Shown here: positions 48,001 through 60,980 of the stretch, piece after piece
Numbering within the stretch: position 1 is the first letter of the stretch
Layout of the letters: each line of letters starts with the position of its first letter
From: Cloeon dipterum
Lineage: Eukaryota > Arthropoda > Insecta > Ephemeroptera > Baetidae
Reading direction: 5' to 3'
Assembly (NCBI RefSeq): GCF_949628265.1
Contig: NC_088789.1
Coordinates: forward strand, 4,270,886 to 4,334,885
DNA length: 64,000 bases
Made by a program: the position numbers and the translations under genes
The notes under the pieces: model-generated
Told to the model about the DNA's origin: nothing
Seen by the model: only the letters and a program-made list of their open reading frames with translations
Databases searched by the model: none

Positions 48001-51000
48001 CGCACAACTGGCCTTTGGAAGCTGCGGCGGCTGTTATCTTTAACCGATCTCGTCACTGACCTCTGTGCCACTTTTCTGAAAAATTAATTAAAAATGCGCA
48101 TGACCAACTCGCTAATGTGCGAGACAGCCAGCCAAATAGACATGTCAAGAACGTGTTCTGAGAACCTCGGAAAAGACCACGTCACCTAAAGCAAACCTAT
48201 TTTAAAATTAAAAATAATGAATTAAATTGGCTTAAAAAATAAATATGACAGACGTTATTTTCCTTTTCAATATAATTTGCAGTTAGACTGGAAACATAAT
48301 GCCATTTATTTTAATGAGCATCTTTGATTTTTTCAGGTTCAAAGGGTGGCATAAATATATCATTTTTTGTGTGACAATTATTAAAAATTATAACGAAGAG
48401 CTATATTTTTAAATTAAAAATAAAAACTAAGCAAGCTTGTTAGGCCTGGCTTGTTCATCAATCAACAAAGCATTTGGTTAAATTAGTTTCGGCGATTATT
48501 TTAGAGTGAGCTGTGTTAAGTAAAGATTGTACAAACTGACGTCATAATTCTCCATTTACGGGAACGCAGTCAGCGGTGAGTTTTGCTCATCAGATTGGCA
48601 GGCCAAGTCGCGAATTCCAGAAGGATGGCAACACACGTAGAGGGCGACGTGAATCGCACACGATTTTGGTGCCAACGAGCGCAAATTATGCAAATGGGCG
48701 GCGAGGGAGCAAATCTCCAGCAGCATCTGCGAGAGTGAGCAGTGTTTCTGCATGACGTAACGCGCGCGCGGCACCAAGGTTGAGTAATGAGAAGAACAAT
48801 AATTGAGCCGCCCACGGTGAAGTTCAATTGGCGAACCGCTTCACTGACTGACTGAGTCGTCCGCTTTTATTATTCCACGACGCCGCAATCAATTACAAAT
48901 AATGAGAGCAGACGACGGAGAACCACCCTACAAACGTCCCTGGCCTGTTCAGGACGCCGCTTCCATAAGAAAAAATTATGTCTGACCGGATATAAAGCAT
49001 TTCAATCCGAAATAGCTTCTCTTATTTTCTAATAGCATTCTTTATTTTGATTATTCCTGTACTTTTTCCACTGAATTTTCAAGAATATTAAATTAGGGAT
49101 TATTTAAATTTAATTTTTAAAAAATTTCAAAGTAATAAATGGACTTAAAGAATTTAACTTAAGTTGTTCACAGTTGACAATCCTGGTGTTTAATATTTTG
49201 TATCATTTTTAATCCCGAGACAAATACGCCAAATTTTCCAAGTATTAGCGGCCTAATTGTTCTAGGAAAATAATTATTTTTGTAAAACTGGTAGGACTGT
49301 AAACCCAGCTTTTTCTTAACTTATGCGCAAACTTGATTACCAATCATATTTAAATGATAATTTCGCCATTTTTTATGTATTTCATTGTTAAGACTTAAAT
49401 TTTCTCAAACAATTTGTTAAAACCAAAATTTACTGCCCTAGTTTACTAAATGTGGTTCGAAAAAATCCAAATCTAAATTTCTGCCTGTTAAACAAAGTGT
49501 TAAACACTTTCAAGCTGGCTGCCTTTGAAGATTTTACAGTCAATTAAAACGATAGCAAAGGCGTCTGAATCTACTGCGGCGTAGAGCGAAGGAGCAATTT
49601 TCAGTGTAATTTGTGGACCGCGATTGGGCTGCTGCCGATTCCGAAGAGTGTGTTTGTGTGCGTGAGTGGCGTTTCTGCCGATGCGCGGAGACACCGTCGT
49701 AGCACGAGAGAACGAAAATCCCTGCGTGGAATCTCACTTTTGGCAATGATGACGAGGGGCTGCACCGACCGAGTGTGCGAGAGAGAGAGAGGATATCTGG
49801 CTGGCGCCACGGCATCTCTCTCGCTGGCTCGGGCCAGACGCGCACACACACACAGGAGGGGAACCCTCGCTCGCTCGCTCGCTCATTTATTTTGCTTATT
49901 TGTCCCAATCACTTCTACACTGCTTCTCTCGAGTGAGCGGAAACCTCACTGATGCTGTTCCAGCAGAGAGTGGAAACTGCTGCTGCTTCGCGTCTGTAGC
50001 GAATGAGGCACTTTTTCGACCTTGTTTATCTAGCGAAATCCCGTGGTCGGCTTGGAAAAACACACAAACGAGTTTCCCATTGAGAAACCTTTCCGCGCGC
50101 GTGATTTAAAATTAAGGCATCCTCGTTTTTAGAGCACCGGCCTCGCCATCGATCTTTGCTTGTTTGTCAGTGTGCGACGCAAAGGAAGGACGCGATAATC
50201 AGTGCCGAATAACAAAAAAGAGTCTAATCTGGCGGCCGCACGCAAAACAAATTGGAAAAGCGGCGGCGACTCTGGTGAATGACGCACTCGCGGGTCGCAG
50301 CTCTCAGGCATCGGCTCGGCTGCATATGTATGGTACATCTGGTTACGTGGCTAAATGTGAGGCGTGACGTCACTCGAGGGGCGGGAGGGGATTCCAGGAA
50401 TTGTGATCAGTGTGGGGGATGCCCCAAGGTCAAGCCAGCATACCGATAGATACGCCGCCGACGCCGCGCACACTGCGCTGTGCCCGGCAGAAAAAAAAAG
50501 AAAATAACGCGGAGAGAGACGCAGCGAGCAGCTTTTTCTTCTCATTATTTTCGCCAGCAGCTCTCTCGCCTTTTCATTTCCTTCGCTCGCCTTCCAGCCC
50601 GGTCGCCGTGTGTCACCTATCAGATGTCTTTCTTCCTCGTCACTGCCCAATTCGTGCCAAGAGATGCAATATAATAATTGTGTTCTGTCTGCGGGCACAA
50701 CAGGATGCGAAAATTGACGCAATGACTCATTGGCCGACCGTGCGGTTATTCGTTTTAAATCGGCTCCGTTTATCTCGAATAGATATTATATTATTTGTTT
50801 GTCAAAAATTCTGAGAATCAGACGCAGTCTTTTAATTCGTCATAAAGACGTGGATTGTTTTTATCATTAACCATTTGTTTTGTTTATCATTCTTCTAGGG
50901 ATTTAACTGGTTATACTGAATGGATTTCAAATCATTACTCGCGATAAAACTGAAGAAAAATTAGCTACTCAGGTGTAAAGCCTCGAAAGTCGCAAAGAAA

Positions 51001-54000
51001 TCAATCAATGAATTCCTCCCAGTCGAAACGCAACCAAACATGACAGTTCAAATTTATTTTGTCTCCAATGTCACTGTTGAATAATGTGTTTCTAAACATT
51101 AAATGCCCAGACATAAACACAGAAACTGTGAAGACACACCAGTGGCGTCAAAACCAGGGGCGGCCCTGTCGAATTTCAACACTGAGGACTTTCCTAACAA
51201 GCAGTTCATTTCAGAAGTAACATTTTCATTTTGTTGATGACCACACGGAGATTTGGTTAACGTTCTAGTGCGTAATCGCAGCCTGGGGTGTGGAATTTCT
51301 TTCTGACAGCGGAACAACTATGCTGCGTAGTAAGCCGCGCGCGCGGAATCCCCATTGCAATGATTGAAAAACACGCGAGCAAGGCAAAAAATCTGCGCAT
51401 GGCATTTATACACGAGTGTTGTGGTGTAAACTGCCGCGTCGTGCCGAGAAGTGCGGCTGAATTATGGCTAATTTTGCCGGCGTCCTCGCCCGGCCGCGAG
51501 AGGAATTCGCGGAAATTGCCGGGTGACAAAACGAATTCGCGGTACTGTTTTCCAACTGGCCCCGCCGGAATTCGAGAGAACGTCGCGATTCGGCTAGGCT
51601 GGTTCCTGGCTGTGCGCGCAACAGGAGCACCGCTTGTTTTTGATAAACCGAAAAGAAACACCGAGCTGATTGGGCAATATTTACGGGACCAGAAAATGAG
51701 CAGTTCAGTTACGTAACAGCGGCTGATGATTTTCCACTAAAGTTAAATTAAGCAGCAGTATAAAATAGAGCATTGTTCAAAGTTTCATTAACAAACTCAT
51801 TTGACTTGATTAACTCTGGATCATTGAAATTATATTTTAACCATCATTTAAATCTACTTCTCTTAAAAATTCAAGACGAAAGGTGCTGAGCTAAGCACAA
51901 GGCTCGGCTTAAATAATAAGTAAATATAGGAGCTGACCTAAATAATCAGTAAATATTTTTACGAGTATACTTATAATAAAACCTTTTTATTATCAGGTAA
52001 GCTTTCAACAGGTTAAATTAAAACCTGACCCAAAAACAAAATTTGTCGCCTAGATTCAGCATAATTTAAGTCTACTATTGATATTCAATCTACCTTGACG
52101 CCAGGTCCTCAGTGTGTTTGTTTTGATTTACTATGGGGTTCGCGTCTATAATTAATTTAGGCCAATTTATTGAGCCAACAAAATACCTATGCACTTTCAT
52201 ATCTGTTTAAGTTAACTCTTTGCCTTCACTATCTCCGGGATTTGGCGTCTGATCAAAAGGTAGTTTTCTCTTTAACAATTGTAATCTGTTTAATAAAAGT
52301 GGCCAAAAATGCTAAGTAATTAATTTTTTTTAATCAAGGAAGAGCCACTCGTATTTCTAGACTAGATTATTTATCACGCTAATAACCGAATATTGCAGAA
52401 ATATAATAATAAGATCCAATCTATTTATAACTCGAGCAATGCAAAGTTTGGTAAATAAACAATCATTTCACGGATGTGTTGATGACTTAATCCAGAAAAT
52501 AGTCCAACTAGAGGAAGAAAGTCTAACGCGTTACGCGCATTTTTATAGGGACAAAAAAAGAGATTTATGAAGGGCAAGTCCTGGTGACGATGGCGAAAGC
52601 AGGCCGTCTATGCCTGGGGGCAGGTCCCGGGGGCGGCGATGTCGGCAGACCAGGTGCAGACTGCGCTCCAGCGGGGCAAGTGGGCCGACATTCCGAAAGC
52701 GCGCAGAGGGCCAAGTGACGTCACACGGCGAACCGCGAGCAAGAGAAAAAAGGCCTGGGTCGTCGACCAAGCGGCCGGCCTTGGCGAGGAGAACAACTGA
52801 CTCTCCTCAATTTCGATTTATTTTTATTTGCAGCCGACTAACTGGAAGTGAGCGAGTGAGAAAGAAAGAAAGAAACAAGTTCTCTCCTCGACAAAGAGTG
52901 CAGCCGTGGATAAATTTTGTGCGCGCGAAAACATACGCACGCGAGCTGTGGGCGAGCGCTCAAAATAGCTAAAATGCCTTCGTCGTCGTCTTCTTCGCAA
53001 CTGGAAAGTCAATTAATCGACCGTCAAGGGTTGCTTATGCTTGCTGTGCTTCTCGCCGGCAGACGTTATTCCGCGAACTGATTTCATCTCAACATATCTT
53101 CCGTTTGATTGCACTCCGAAGCCCTCTTTTTAACCCATTTAAATAAAAGAGGAATGCTTCTATAGAGTTCTAGGCAATGAACTGTGATGTGAACTGTTTT
53201 CGCTCCAGCAGGTGGTCGAATGCGTCTGTTTCCATTTTGTAAATCTAAATAAACCAGTTTCATCATGAATTACCCAATTCAATAAGACACAATGAATATT
53301 CAGACTTCGCACCTTTTCTAAAATAAGAGTTTTCCGAAAGCGCTTATTAAAGAAACGAACGTATTTATATCTAAACTGAAATAAATAGCAAGAGGCTGAA
53401 ATGTTTTTCCCCGGTTAAGAATTAATCTCTTGTGCAGGTGAATCCATACAATAACTGGCCTCAAAGGAAAAAGGCTCGACGTTGCCCACGCCCACCTCGT
53501 CGCCTCCCTGACTGGAAAAGATGATCCACCTGCGCCTGCGAGTTTCAAGCCTGCTGTGTTATTTTTCGCGCAGTTTGCGCGCCGAGCGTGGGCCGCGATT
53601 CCAGCAAGCAAACGCTTTCAAACTGGGCCTGGTTTTTCAGCGAAATTAGAGCTTTTTTACAATCCCATTCCCTGCAGGTTCCACTCGGGCTGTTGAAACA
53701 GCTAAAAGCTTTGAGTGTGCGAAACGTTTCGGCGAAACCACGCAGATTTTTCGAACAGGTTGAATTCCAACTATGTCGTTTGAAGTTGCGTAAACAGGCG
53801 GGGGCTTGGTTCAATTAATGAAATTGCTAATTAATTTGCTCCGATCCCAGGAATCCAAAATTTTTTAACTCCACTCGACGGACGAATCCAATTCAAACGG
53901 CGCTTGTAACAAATAAAAATGACCTAACGCTGCCAGGTTGGGCGAAGCGTCGGTTTGCCCGAGATTGGCATCGGCAGGCACCTCGTAGGGCAGGACAGGT

Positions 54001-57000
54001 GCAGAGTGCGGAGTCGACGTTTTCGCACTCACGCAGCAGGCGGAGCCGATTTGGCGGTGGCACCTGTTGGGACGCTATTTTTTCTTTCTCTCGCATTGTC
54101 ACCTGCGCACACGTGACCCTGCTGTGTCGAGCGGCCAGTTAGTTAGCTAGCCGTCCGTCCAGCCGTAATCGGGTCACATAAATCTCGAAGAAGACGAAGG
54201 ACGCCAAGTGGCACACAAATAGAGCGGCGACCCGTGCACTCGGTGCGCGAGATGCACTCGCCTGCTTGCTTCGCTCCTTCCCCGCTGCATCCATACACTC
54301 GCGTGCCCATTCATTCGCTCCATTCACGCTTTGTGAACTCGGTCGGGCGGTCGGTACATGCATGTGAGTGTGTGTATGTGTGTGTGTGTGTGAGACAGCT
54401 TCTTTCCATTCTACAATTATTTGCCGTGATTCCCCGATCAAGGTCTGCCGCATTTGATTCAAATAGAGGCAGTGGGCGACCTCTGACGCGTTGACATTAT
54501 AGATTTTTAGATGATACGCTGATGTTGTTTTAGGCTCACCGAAAGGGCTCAGGAAGAACAAGGGTTCGTTTATTTAGGGTTAAAATGCCTATTTCACTTT
54601 TCCACAAAGGTGATATTTTGTTAACCGATTGAATGATAAAATCTAGCCCAACGCATTATTTAAAGTATTGGGAGAGACCAAACTGAAGGGGGAAATTCGA
54701 GTTGTGGGGAAGAGTTATTTCCTGTACATATTATTGATCGGAACGGCTTTAGCCTGCAATTATGTCAGCACCCAACTCCAAAGCGGGCAGCATAGGTAAT
54801 GTTTTAAGCTTCTGTTCAATGATGGTTATGCGGTCAAGATACAATCACGTCCAAAAAACAGAAAAAGTTAATTTAGAAAGAAAAAATGAAAACAGTAGGA
54901 GCTTACCTACGCGGTCGCACAGATAAACTTTTGTCATTTTCTGCCAGAGCGTGTAACGTCATCGCTATTTCGTTTGTATTAATTAAGCAAGTAAAATTTA
55001 GCCAATTTAGCGACAGCAAATAATAAACCCACTTGAATTACGAGCACTCAAATTAAATGTCGTCCAAACTTTGGGCAATTATAGAGGAATAATTATGGAA
55101 TATTATTGCGCAGTGTGTATATGAAATGTACAAACGTGTGTATTTCTGGTTATGGTGACGAAGCGCTAAAATTATTGAGTCTTGACAATTCCAAGAAGTG
55201 CCAATTAATTCAAAGCTAAAAATGGCACGGCTTTGCCTCGGCACGGACTGTATCGAGAGAGGCAAAAAACGACGAGTGGCGCATTTAATTATCGGTACAG
55301 AAGGGAGCGAGAGAAAGAGGAGGCGTTTTGCGCTATGGCAACCGTCGTTCCTGGAACGGCCCTTGTGCCAGTCAGCTGGGCTCTTTCTCTCTTCTTGCCG
55401 GCTCGGTTCGCGGAATTCAATGTGCGCTATTTTGATTTTCGGGTGCAATCACTCCACTTGACGAGAGATCAAACAAACTTCCCACACACCAATTTCAATA
55501 ATAGACCGCAGAGTTTTTGCGTGAATCGATCCGCCGAGCACCGCGTTTTGTTGGCATTTCAGTTGGTACACGTATTTGCTTTTCCGCGAGTTCGCCTGAT
55601 GCTGATGCAAATTATTGTTTGCCTTTACCAAAGACGCAGCCAGCTTCTTGTTATTTGCCATCAAAGAATCTTCCCGGAAATTGCCTCGACTTGCTGAATC
55701 CGTACTTTTAGCTCGCAACGTGGAGTAATTAATGTTAGGATCGGATATTCGCAAATAAACGCAACAAGCTGTTTTGTTTGCTTTGAGGTGTGTTTTGCTC
55801 ATGTCTCAGGTTCTGAGAAGTTGCTTTCAACCTGATTCATGCCACCATTCTGTGAACTTTTTTGCCCAAGCTTATTTATGCGACTCTCGGGAAATACCTT
55901 CATTCAAAAACTTGATGATCAACGAGAAAGAGCATGGATTGATAAATAAACTTCACGACGAACTTCGCTTACATAAAAATAACGCCAATTTGGTGGAACC
56001 ATCAAACGTCCCTTCCATGTATAAATTTTTAAACGGTTGTGCAATTTTTTAAGCTCAATCCAGTCCAGAGTCAAAAAGTTATATATAATATGAATTAGTC
56101 CAGAATTTACAGCATTGAGAAAGTGAGTAGGATTTATAACTCGAAATAATTAACTTCGGGGAAATTTTATAGCCAAATCAGGTTCAGGATTTTCAAGAGT
56201 TGTCTTAGTGTTTTGCATAAGCAAATAAATTATAGATAAGCAAGGGGTTTACAACACTTTTGCAGGTTTGATCGGAATGTCTATTTCCGTGGTGGGAGGC
56301 TGGCAACTTTTCATCTCAAGTTTTCTACTTATAAAGCCGATTTTTACAACTCCATCCCGAAATAATCTCGCATTGGCATCATAAAAGAGCAGACGAGGCT
56401 GAAAAAAGGACGGTTGTGCTGCCGTGCGCGTCTTGCCGGGAATGCTGCTGTTGTATGTTGTTTGACGCGCGCGTGAGTCGTGAGTGTGTCTGTTTCTCGA
56501 ACGTAGCCGCGCTTCGCAGAAGTGGTCTCGAGCCCTTCTCGGAAGCCCGCCTCGGATGAAAAAGAAGCTGGACCGAAAGAGTTGAATCGAATTATGATGA
56601 TGTAGCAAACGAGCGGCCGACCGACACCTTCGAGAATGGAGGCAAAGCCGCCGGACGGCTGTTTATGAAGCGATTCCGCGGAAAATTTCCTCTATTGATC
56701 CGGCCGATTCCGAGAAGCCGGCTCCAGCGGCAGCGTCGTCGACTTTTCTGATCAATCTATGCTGCCTTACACGGAATAAAAATGTCATGCAGCTGACGCC
56801 CAATTCATTGAGGGGACGCGTGATTTTCGCCAGCACACGGCTGACGACGGACGACGACGACACACCGGTTTCGGTTTGACACAGCATTTTGTGCCCGCGC
56901 GAACCTGGCATTGCAGTGTCAGGTTTCAAGCCTGCACAAGGACTTTTACGGCGCAATTATTCGCAAGGCGAGCATTTTCTGCCGTGCCTCCTTCTAGAAA

Positions 57001-59569
57001 AACGAGCCCGACATCCCGGCTAAATAGTTAGATTTGTGCGTAGGTTTGGATTTCGCAGGGTTGCAAAAACAGCAGAATTTGCTTCCGATCGCATGACTTT
57101 TGCCTAGCTTTCTCAGCTGTGGTTGGGTTTGTTTTGGAAGTCACAAATTCGATAGCAGAACCCACTCTTTTTGATAATTTAGTTTTTTTATGACTACGGT
57201 GGATGAAAAATAAATCGGGCATCTGCTTCTTTCTCGAGAGCATCTGTTTTTCGTTATGATCCGTCATAAATATGCTCTTGGAAATGGAAGTAAGTTTAGT
57301 TTGAAAGCCTGGAATACGCTAAAATCGAGATTTAATGTGCATACCGAGCTGTATTATGTTTAAGATTAATACTTTTACAATAACTGGATTTCCAGGAAAA
57401 ATTGCTTCTCGGTGAAAGGTTTCAAGGCCAAATAATACGGACATAGACGACACCACAAGCCCGGGCATTGAAAAATACCTAACGGTTGAGGTAGGCAACG
57501 AGTAACATTATCTGTAGTGAAATCTGAAAAATTTATAATGTCTTTTTATCAATAAATAATTCAAATTTTTGCTATATTCAAGTGGTTCATGTTAAAAAAA
57601 AATTAAAATTAGACAATCATGACAGGTGAGGCTCCCGTTTTCCACGAAGATTCGTAATTAATTCTTTCCCTCATGGTGGCAATCGCTGAGATGAAAAATC
57701 GAACCGTTTCATCACGTTGGAGACCAAAGGTCGGTAGACGCAACAATGGCCGGTGCCGGGGGGCAACTCAGCGGCCGCGGTGGCCATGTGGCCGCTGCAT
57801 GGAGGGCGGGTTGCCTAGCGACGGTGGTGCAGTGCGTGGATCAATCAGATGCAGCGCGGGCTGCGCGCACTCCCCCTGCCGCGGGATGCATCCCTGTAGC
57901 CTACTTCTCTGGCCAGAGAGCGAGCCGAGCGCACCCCCTCTGCTCCAGCGGGCGGAGGGCGGAAGGGCGGCAGGGCGGGTGCGACCCACTCTCGCATTCC
58001 CTTTGATCCACTCGATCACGCACTTGCCCCTTTGCGAATCCACCAACACCGTTTACCATTTCAAAGAGCGCCAGCTCGCTGGTGAACGGCGCTCGATTTT
58101 TCGCCAGGAATTTGCACCGGTTTGATCTTGCGGAAAATGACGACTTATTTCGTAATAATTTCGCCCACCGGGGATTCATGAATTAGTCGATACTAATTTT
58201 TATATGCTAGCAAGACAGGAAATATTAAATGGAACTATTTACATGAGATATTTTCAACGGAAAGCAGCAGCAATATAGAAACGAAATTATTTCAACATTA
58301 TAGCTGATCGAGGAAAAATACTGATAAAATTACGATTTTGAGTTACACAGTTCCACTGTTGCTGTCATAAATCTTGCAACTGACCTTGCATCTTATCAAT
58401 TTAGTTGCTGGCGCATCGCCACATTTTAATTTTGTGATATGTGCATCAACAGCCTTGCTGCTGCAGGAATAAACTTAGATTATTTAATGAATGAATGGTT
58501 CAGAGTGAAATTCGTCGAAATTTAAGAATTCTTGCTCCACTCCAGAACTACGAAACAATCTAAATTACACACTGAATTGAGTTAACTTGAAAATATGTTT
58601 CTTAGCCAATTATTTCACTTTGGAAACCCAAAACATGTGTATTTCTTGGCCCAAAGTGACGCCTAATGGCAAATAAATTACAGTCAGGTGCATTGACAGG
58701 GAATTGATTGTCCTGGGAAGTGGCCTAGATGCGCGACCTTTGACCTGAGGGGCCAGCAGGCGGCGACTTTGTTCTGGGGAGGCGGCGACGACGGCGTCTG
58801 CCGAGTGGCTGGCCTTGGTGCTCACTGGATCACCTCTTTATCACCAGCAAAAACTTCTCGCTACGGCTTTCTGAATCGCGCACTCGACGAGCCGAAAGAA
58901 TCAAACTCAGTGCCCATATAGTTGAGCAGCAAAATACCGACGTGTTTGTCTGCGTGGGTTTTGGAAACAATAATGGTATTTGCGATTCTCGGATGGTAGC
59001 GAAAAAACTGTCGAGCCCAAAGGGATTACTTTACTCTTTACTCTCTTGTATTGATGCCAGAGTGGTCTTATTCATCGGCTTGGCGAATTGTTTTGCATGC
59101 TTGCAACAGCCAGAATGTAAATTTGGATGCTGTGTTTCTACTATTTCTTGTAAACAAACACAGCGCGGAGACGCTCATTAGACTTATTAGTCATTCCTTG
59201 AGGCGCATCAAGAAAAATAATAAAACCTGCGTGAATTGCCGCGAAATATGAGAAAATTGAAAAACACAATTTTTCTCCTTGACACAACACAATAAAAGTC
59301 TCATTATATCGGTTAGTCAGTGAAAAATTCTAAGGTAAGATTTTCCCTGAGGAGAATAAAAGGGGGATGGAATGCCATTCACCCTGCATCCGCTCGCGCT
59401 CGCACGTGTCGGCACAGATCAAGGTGGTAAACAGGGTGGCAGTTAGGGGAGGGAATGCAAGCTGCGCTTCCCCCCGCGTGCCGGGGGTTGCGGGCACCTG
59501 TCGGTCCCTACACCTGTTCTAAGGGAGGTCAGGTCACTCACCGTCGGCTGCCATCTTTTTGCGGGGCAT
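36093..59569 (-). CDS. shn: Schnurri, HIVEP-family large zinc-finger transcription factor
   Basis: Seventeen minus-strand coding exons: 59569-59542, 45800-45720, 44079-43830, 43602-42844, 42778-42460, 42127-41604, 41209-40588, 40353-40136, 40079-39944, 39890-39776, 39721-39528, 39238-38559, 38242-38056, 38000-37752, 37308-37078, 37014-36790, 36236-36093; phases close to 1653 codons plus stop. Schnurri is the nuclear cofactor that joins Mad/Medea on silencer elements to repress brinker in BMP signalling (established in Drosophila). Fingers: C2H2 pair near residues 89-141 ([21 protein letters not shown]), CCHC near 365-385 across exons 4/5, second pair near 905-957 ([21 protein letters not shown]) followed by an acidic tract, third pair 1315-1370, single 1394-1416, and three at the C-terminus. 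Exon 7 holds the HIVEP block [26 protein letters not shown] and PMDLS resemble CtBP-binding motifs. The start MPRKK gives the only in-phase join to exon 2. Confidence 0.94.
37020..37035. repeat. (CA)8 tract forming the acceptor of schnurri intron 15
   Basis: On the minus strand this is a (TG) run immediately before the acceptor CTCAG of exon 16 (exon starts 37014). The dinucleotide repeat therefore replaces a normal polypyrimidine tract in a 63-nt intron. Confidence 0.8.
49866..49884. repeat. (CTCG)n microsatellite
   Basis: Nearly five units of CTCG, next to a CA run (49840-49853) and a GA run (about 49781-49791), inside a schnurri intron island. Confidence 0.85.
52651..54115. promoter_or_regulatory. 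shn: E-box cluster in schnurri intron 1
   Basis: CAGGTG/CACCTG at 52651-52656, 53435-53440, 53528-53533, 53996-54001, 54061-54066 and 54100-54105, plus CACGTG at 54110-54115. Three CAGGTG-type boxes and the palindromic CACGTG fall within 120 bases (53996-54115). CAGGTG is bound by Snail-type repressors and by bHLH activators. Function is inferred only from clustering. Confidence 0.3.
54368..54392. repeat. (TG)n microsatellite
   Basis: A run of TG with a single interruption in the schnurri first intron. Confidence 0.85.
57950..57979 (+). promoter_or_regulatory. shn: G-quadruplex motif in a G+C-rich island of schnurri intron 1
   Basis: Five GGG runs (57950, 57957, 57965, 57973, 57977) separated by one to five bases, with embedded GGGCGG boxes, in the richest CpG island of the intron (57.7-58.1 kb), 1.5 kb downstream of the first coding exon. 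This fits a second promoter or enhancer, but no alternative first exon could be proved. Confidence 0.4.
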
Positions 59570-59577
59570 CTCGGGGC

Positions 59578-59640
59578 TCAGACGGAGACGGAGAAGCGGC
59601 CCCCACGGCCCCCGGCCGCCTCCAGGCTGGGCCTCGGCAT
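59578..59640 (-). CDS. Upstream ORF in the schnurri 5' UTR (20 codons)
   Basis: An ATG at 59640-59638 opens a frame of 20 codons (MPRPSLEAAGGRGGRFSVSV) that stops with TGA at 59580-59578, eight bases before the main schnurri ATG (59569). If the transcript starts upstream of 59640, this uORF would be met first by scanning ribosomes and could lower main-ORF translation. The peptide itself is low-complexity and probably not functional. Confidence 0.4.
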   Translation of the reverse strand: MPRPSLEAAGGRGGRFSVSV

Positions 59641-60474
59641 GGCCACTGGTCAAAACACTGCCAATCGAACCACCGACCTGCTCATAACTCTGCTCCAGAC
59701 CTGACTACGGCTCTGCCAGCAGCCGGTGACGTCACCCTCACCGCCGGAACTCTCCCGCAGCGCTCAACGGAGCTGCGATAAACGCTACGGCCATCTCTCA
59801 GCTTATGTGGGAACTCCGATTATTGTTGCGCAGGATGAGTCTGGCTACTCGCGGTTATCACGCGAATTTATGTCTTTGGTGATCGAAGGATTTTTCCTAA
59901 TTACCAGCATTTTTTTTTTAATTTATTGCGAATGGAGAATAACTTGCAATTGCATTTAATAAATAATGAATTGATTAATCCTCGTTGAATTAGGGCTATA
60001 TTAAAATTCATAATTATGTAGATCTGCATTCTTATCTCTTTTAGGCAACTTAGAAATTAAATGTTTTAGATTGGTTCGCTTTGCACGCAACATGATTTTC
60101 CCATTTTTTTCTTTCCTGCAATCCAATGGAGCTGATTTATTTTAACTATCCAATAAATTTGCATGCGAAAATTTCCGATTTCAATTTTTTGCTAGTTAGC
60201 AATTATATAACCACCATTTCCAAAACAAAATTGGGTCTATCTTTCAAAAATACAATAAAATACCTTGAATACAGAGTAAGAAATTAGTTTGATTGAGAAG
60301 GTGAACGTTGAAGAGCAGTGTATCATAAATTAAAACTGGAGAATGAATATTGCAAATTATTTTAATCAGTACTATCCACACACATATCGAAATAACTTAT
60401 ATTATGCTAGAGTTGAAGTTTTTTCAAATATCCATTCATCATCCTTGAAGATATAGTGGTCCGTTTCCTCTTCC
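59641..60474. other. Schnurri upstream region and POLR2K 3' flank
   Basis: The left 130 bases are G+C-rich and probably hold the schnurri transcription start. The rest is AT-rich, without coding signal, and includes the POLR2K 3' UTR on the minus strand. Confidence 0.45.
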
Positions 60475-60980
60475 TTAACGCGCATCAAAGACAACCACTG
60501 AAATGAAAATATCTAGAGCACTCATATACAAATTTTAGTTTCCTGACTCTAAAATTCGCGATTAGATTTTAAAACTACTGCAGAAATGCGTCAAAAACTA
60601 TCTTTATGAATTGATAATAAAATGTATGATTCGTAAATAAATCTTAAATTGAAAAATATTATTTCCTTTTGTGTTACATAGATACCGGCAGCGCAAAAAT
60701 ACTTACATCGCTTTGTCCTCCTCTTGTACATGATTCTGTAACCACATTCTCTGCATCGGATGGCGTCTTTTTGCCTCATCTCGTTTTCGTGGTGGCATTC
60801 TGCTTAAACAAAACCAGATATCTAATGTAAAAAAACAATTAAATACGATGAAGTCCTATCTTATTGAATCAAACTTTATGGTCGTTGAATTAAAGCGATT
60901 CCAAACTCACCGCCGCAAATGTACACCGTGGGCTGCTTGGGCTGAACTTGTTCTTTCGATGAGGTTGAGGTCTGGTCCAT
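60475..60980 (-). CDS. POLR2K: RNA polymerase I/II/III subunit RPABC4 (Rpb12)
   Basis: Minus-strand exons 60980-60911, 60799-60707, 60497-60475; both introns in phase 1, 61 codons plus stop (human 58). This smallest shared subunit of the three nuclear RNA polymerases binds one zinc ion through two CxxC pairs, seen here as C22-C25 (CGEC) and C39-C42 (CREC). The core [18 protein letters not shown] and the terminal LVVFDAR are almost identical to human. The last exon encodes only the final seven residues and stop. The N-terminus ([20 protein letters not shown]) is variable, as in the family. The start is the ATG at 60980-60978. Confidence 0.97.

Larger units (their letters stand above)
45801..59541 (-). 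other. shn: First coding intron of schnurri, 13.7 kb
   Basis: The intron joins the nine-codon first exon to exon 2 (both borders in phase 1). No protein gene with homology was found on either strand. The sequence alternates AT-rich stretches with G+C-rich, CpG-bearing islands near 48.55-48.80, 49.6-50.7, 51.28-51.62, 52.58-53.0, 53.9-54.3, 56.4-57.0, 57.7-58.1 and 58.7-58.8 kb. Long first introns of developmental regulators usually hold enhancers and alternative first exons; assigning that role to these islands is inference. Confidence 0.7.

Noticed and set aside
57673-58125. 150-codon open frame in a G+C-rich island
   Set aside because: Arg/Gly/Pro-rich translation in several frames at once is typical of CpG-rich non-coding DNA; better read as a regulatory island.
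58780-58800. Mad/Medea/Schnurri silencer element (GRCGNC-N5-GTCTG) in the schnurri intron
   Set aside because: GGCGAC and GACGAC occur before GTCTG but with spacings of six and three; the element requires exactly five.
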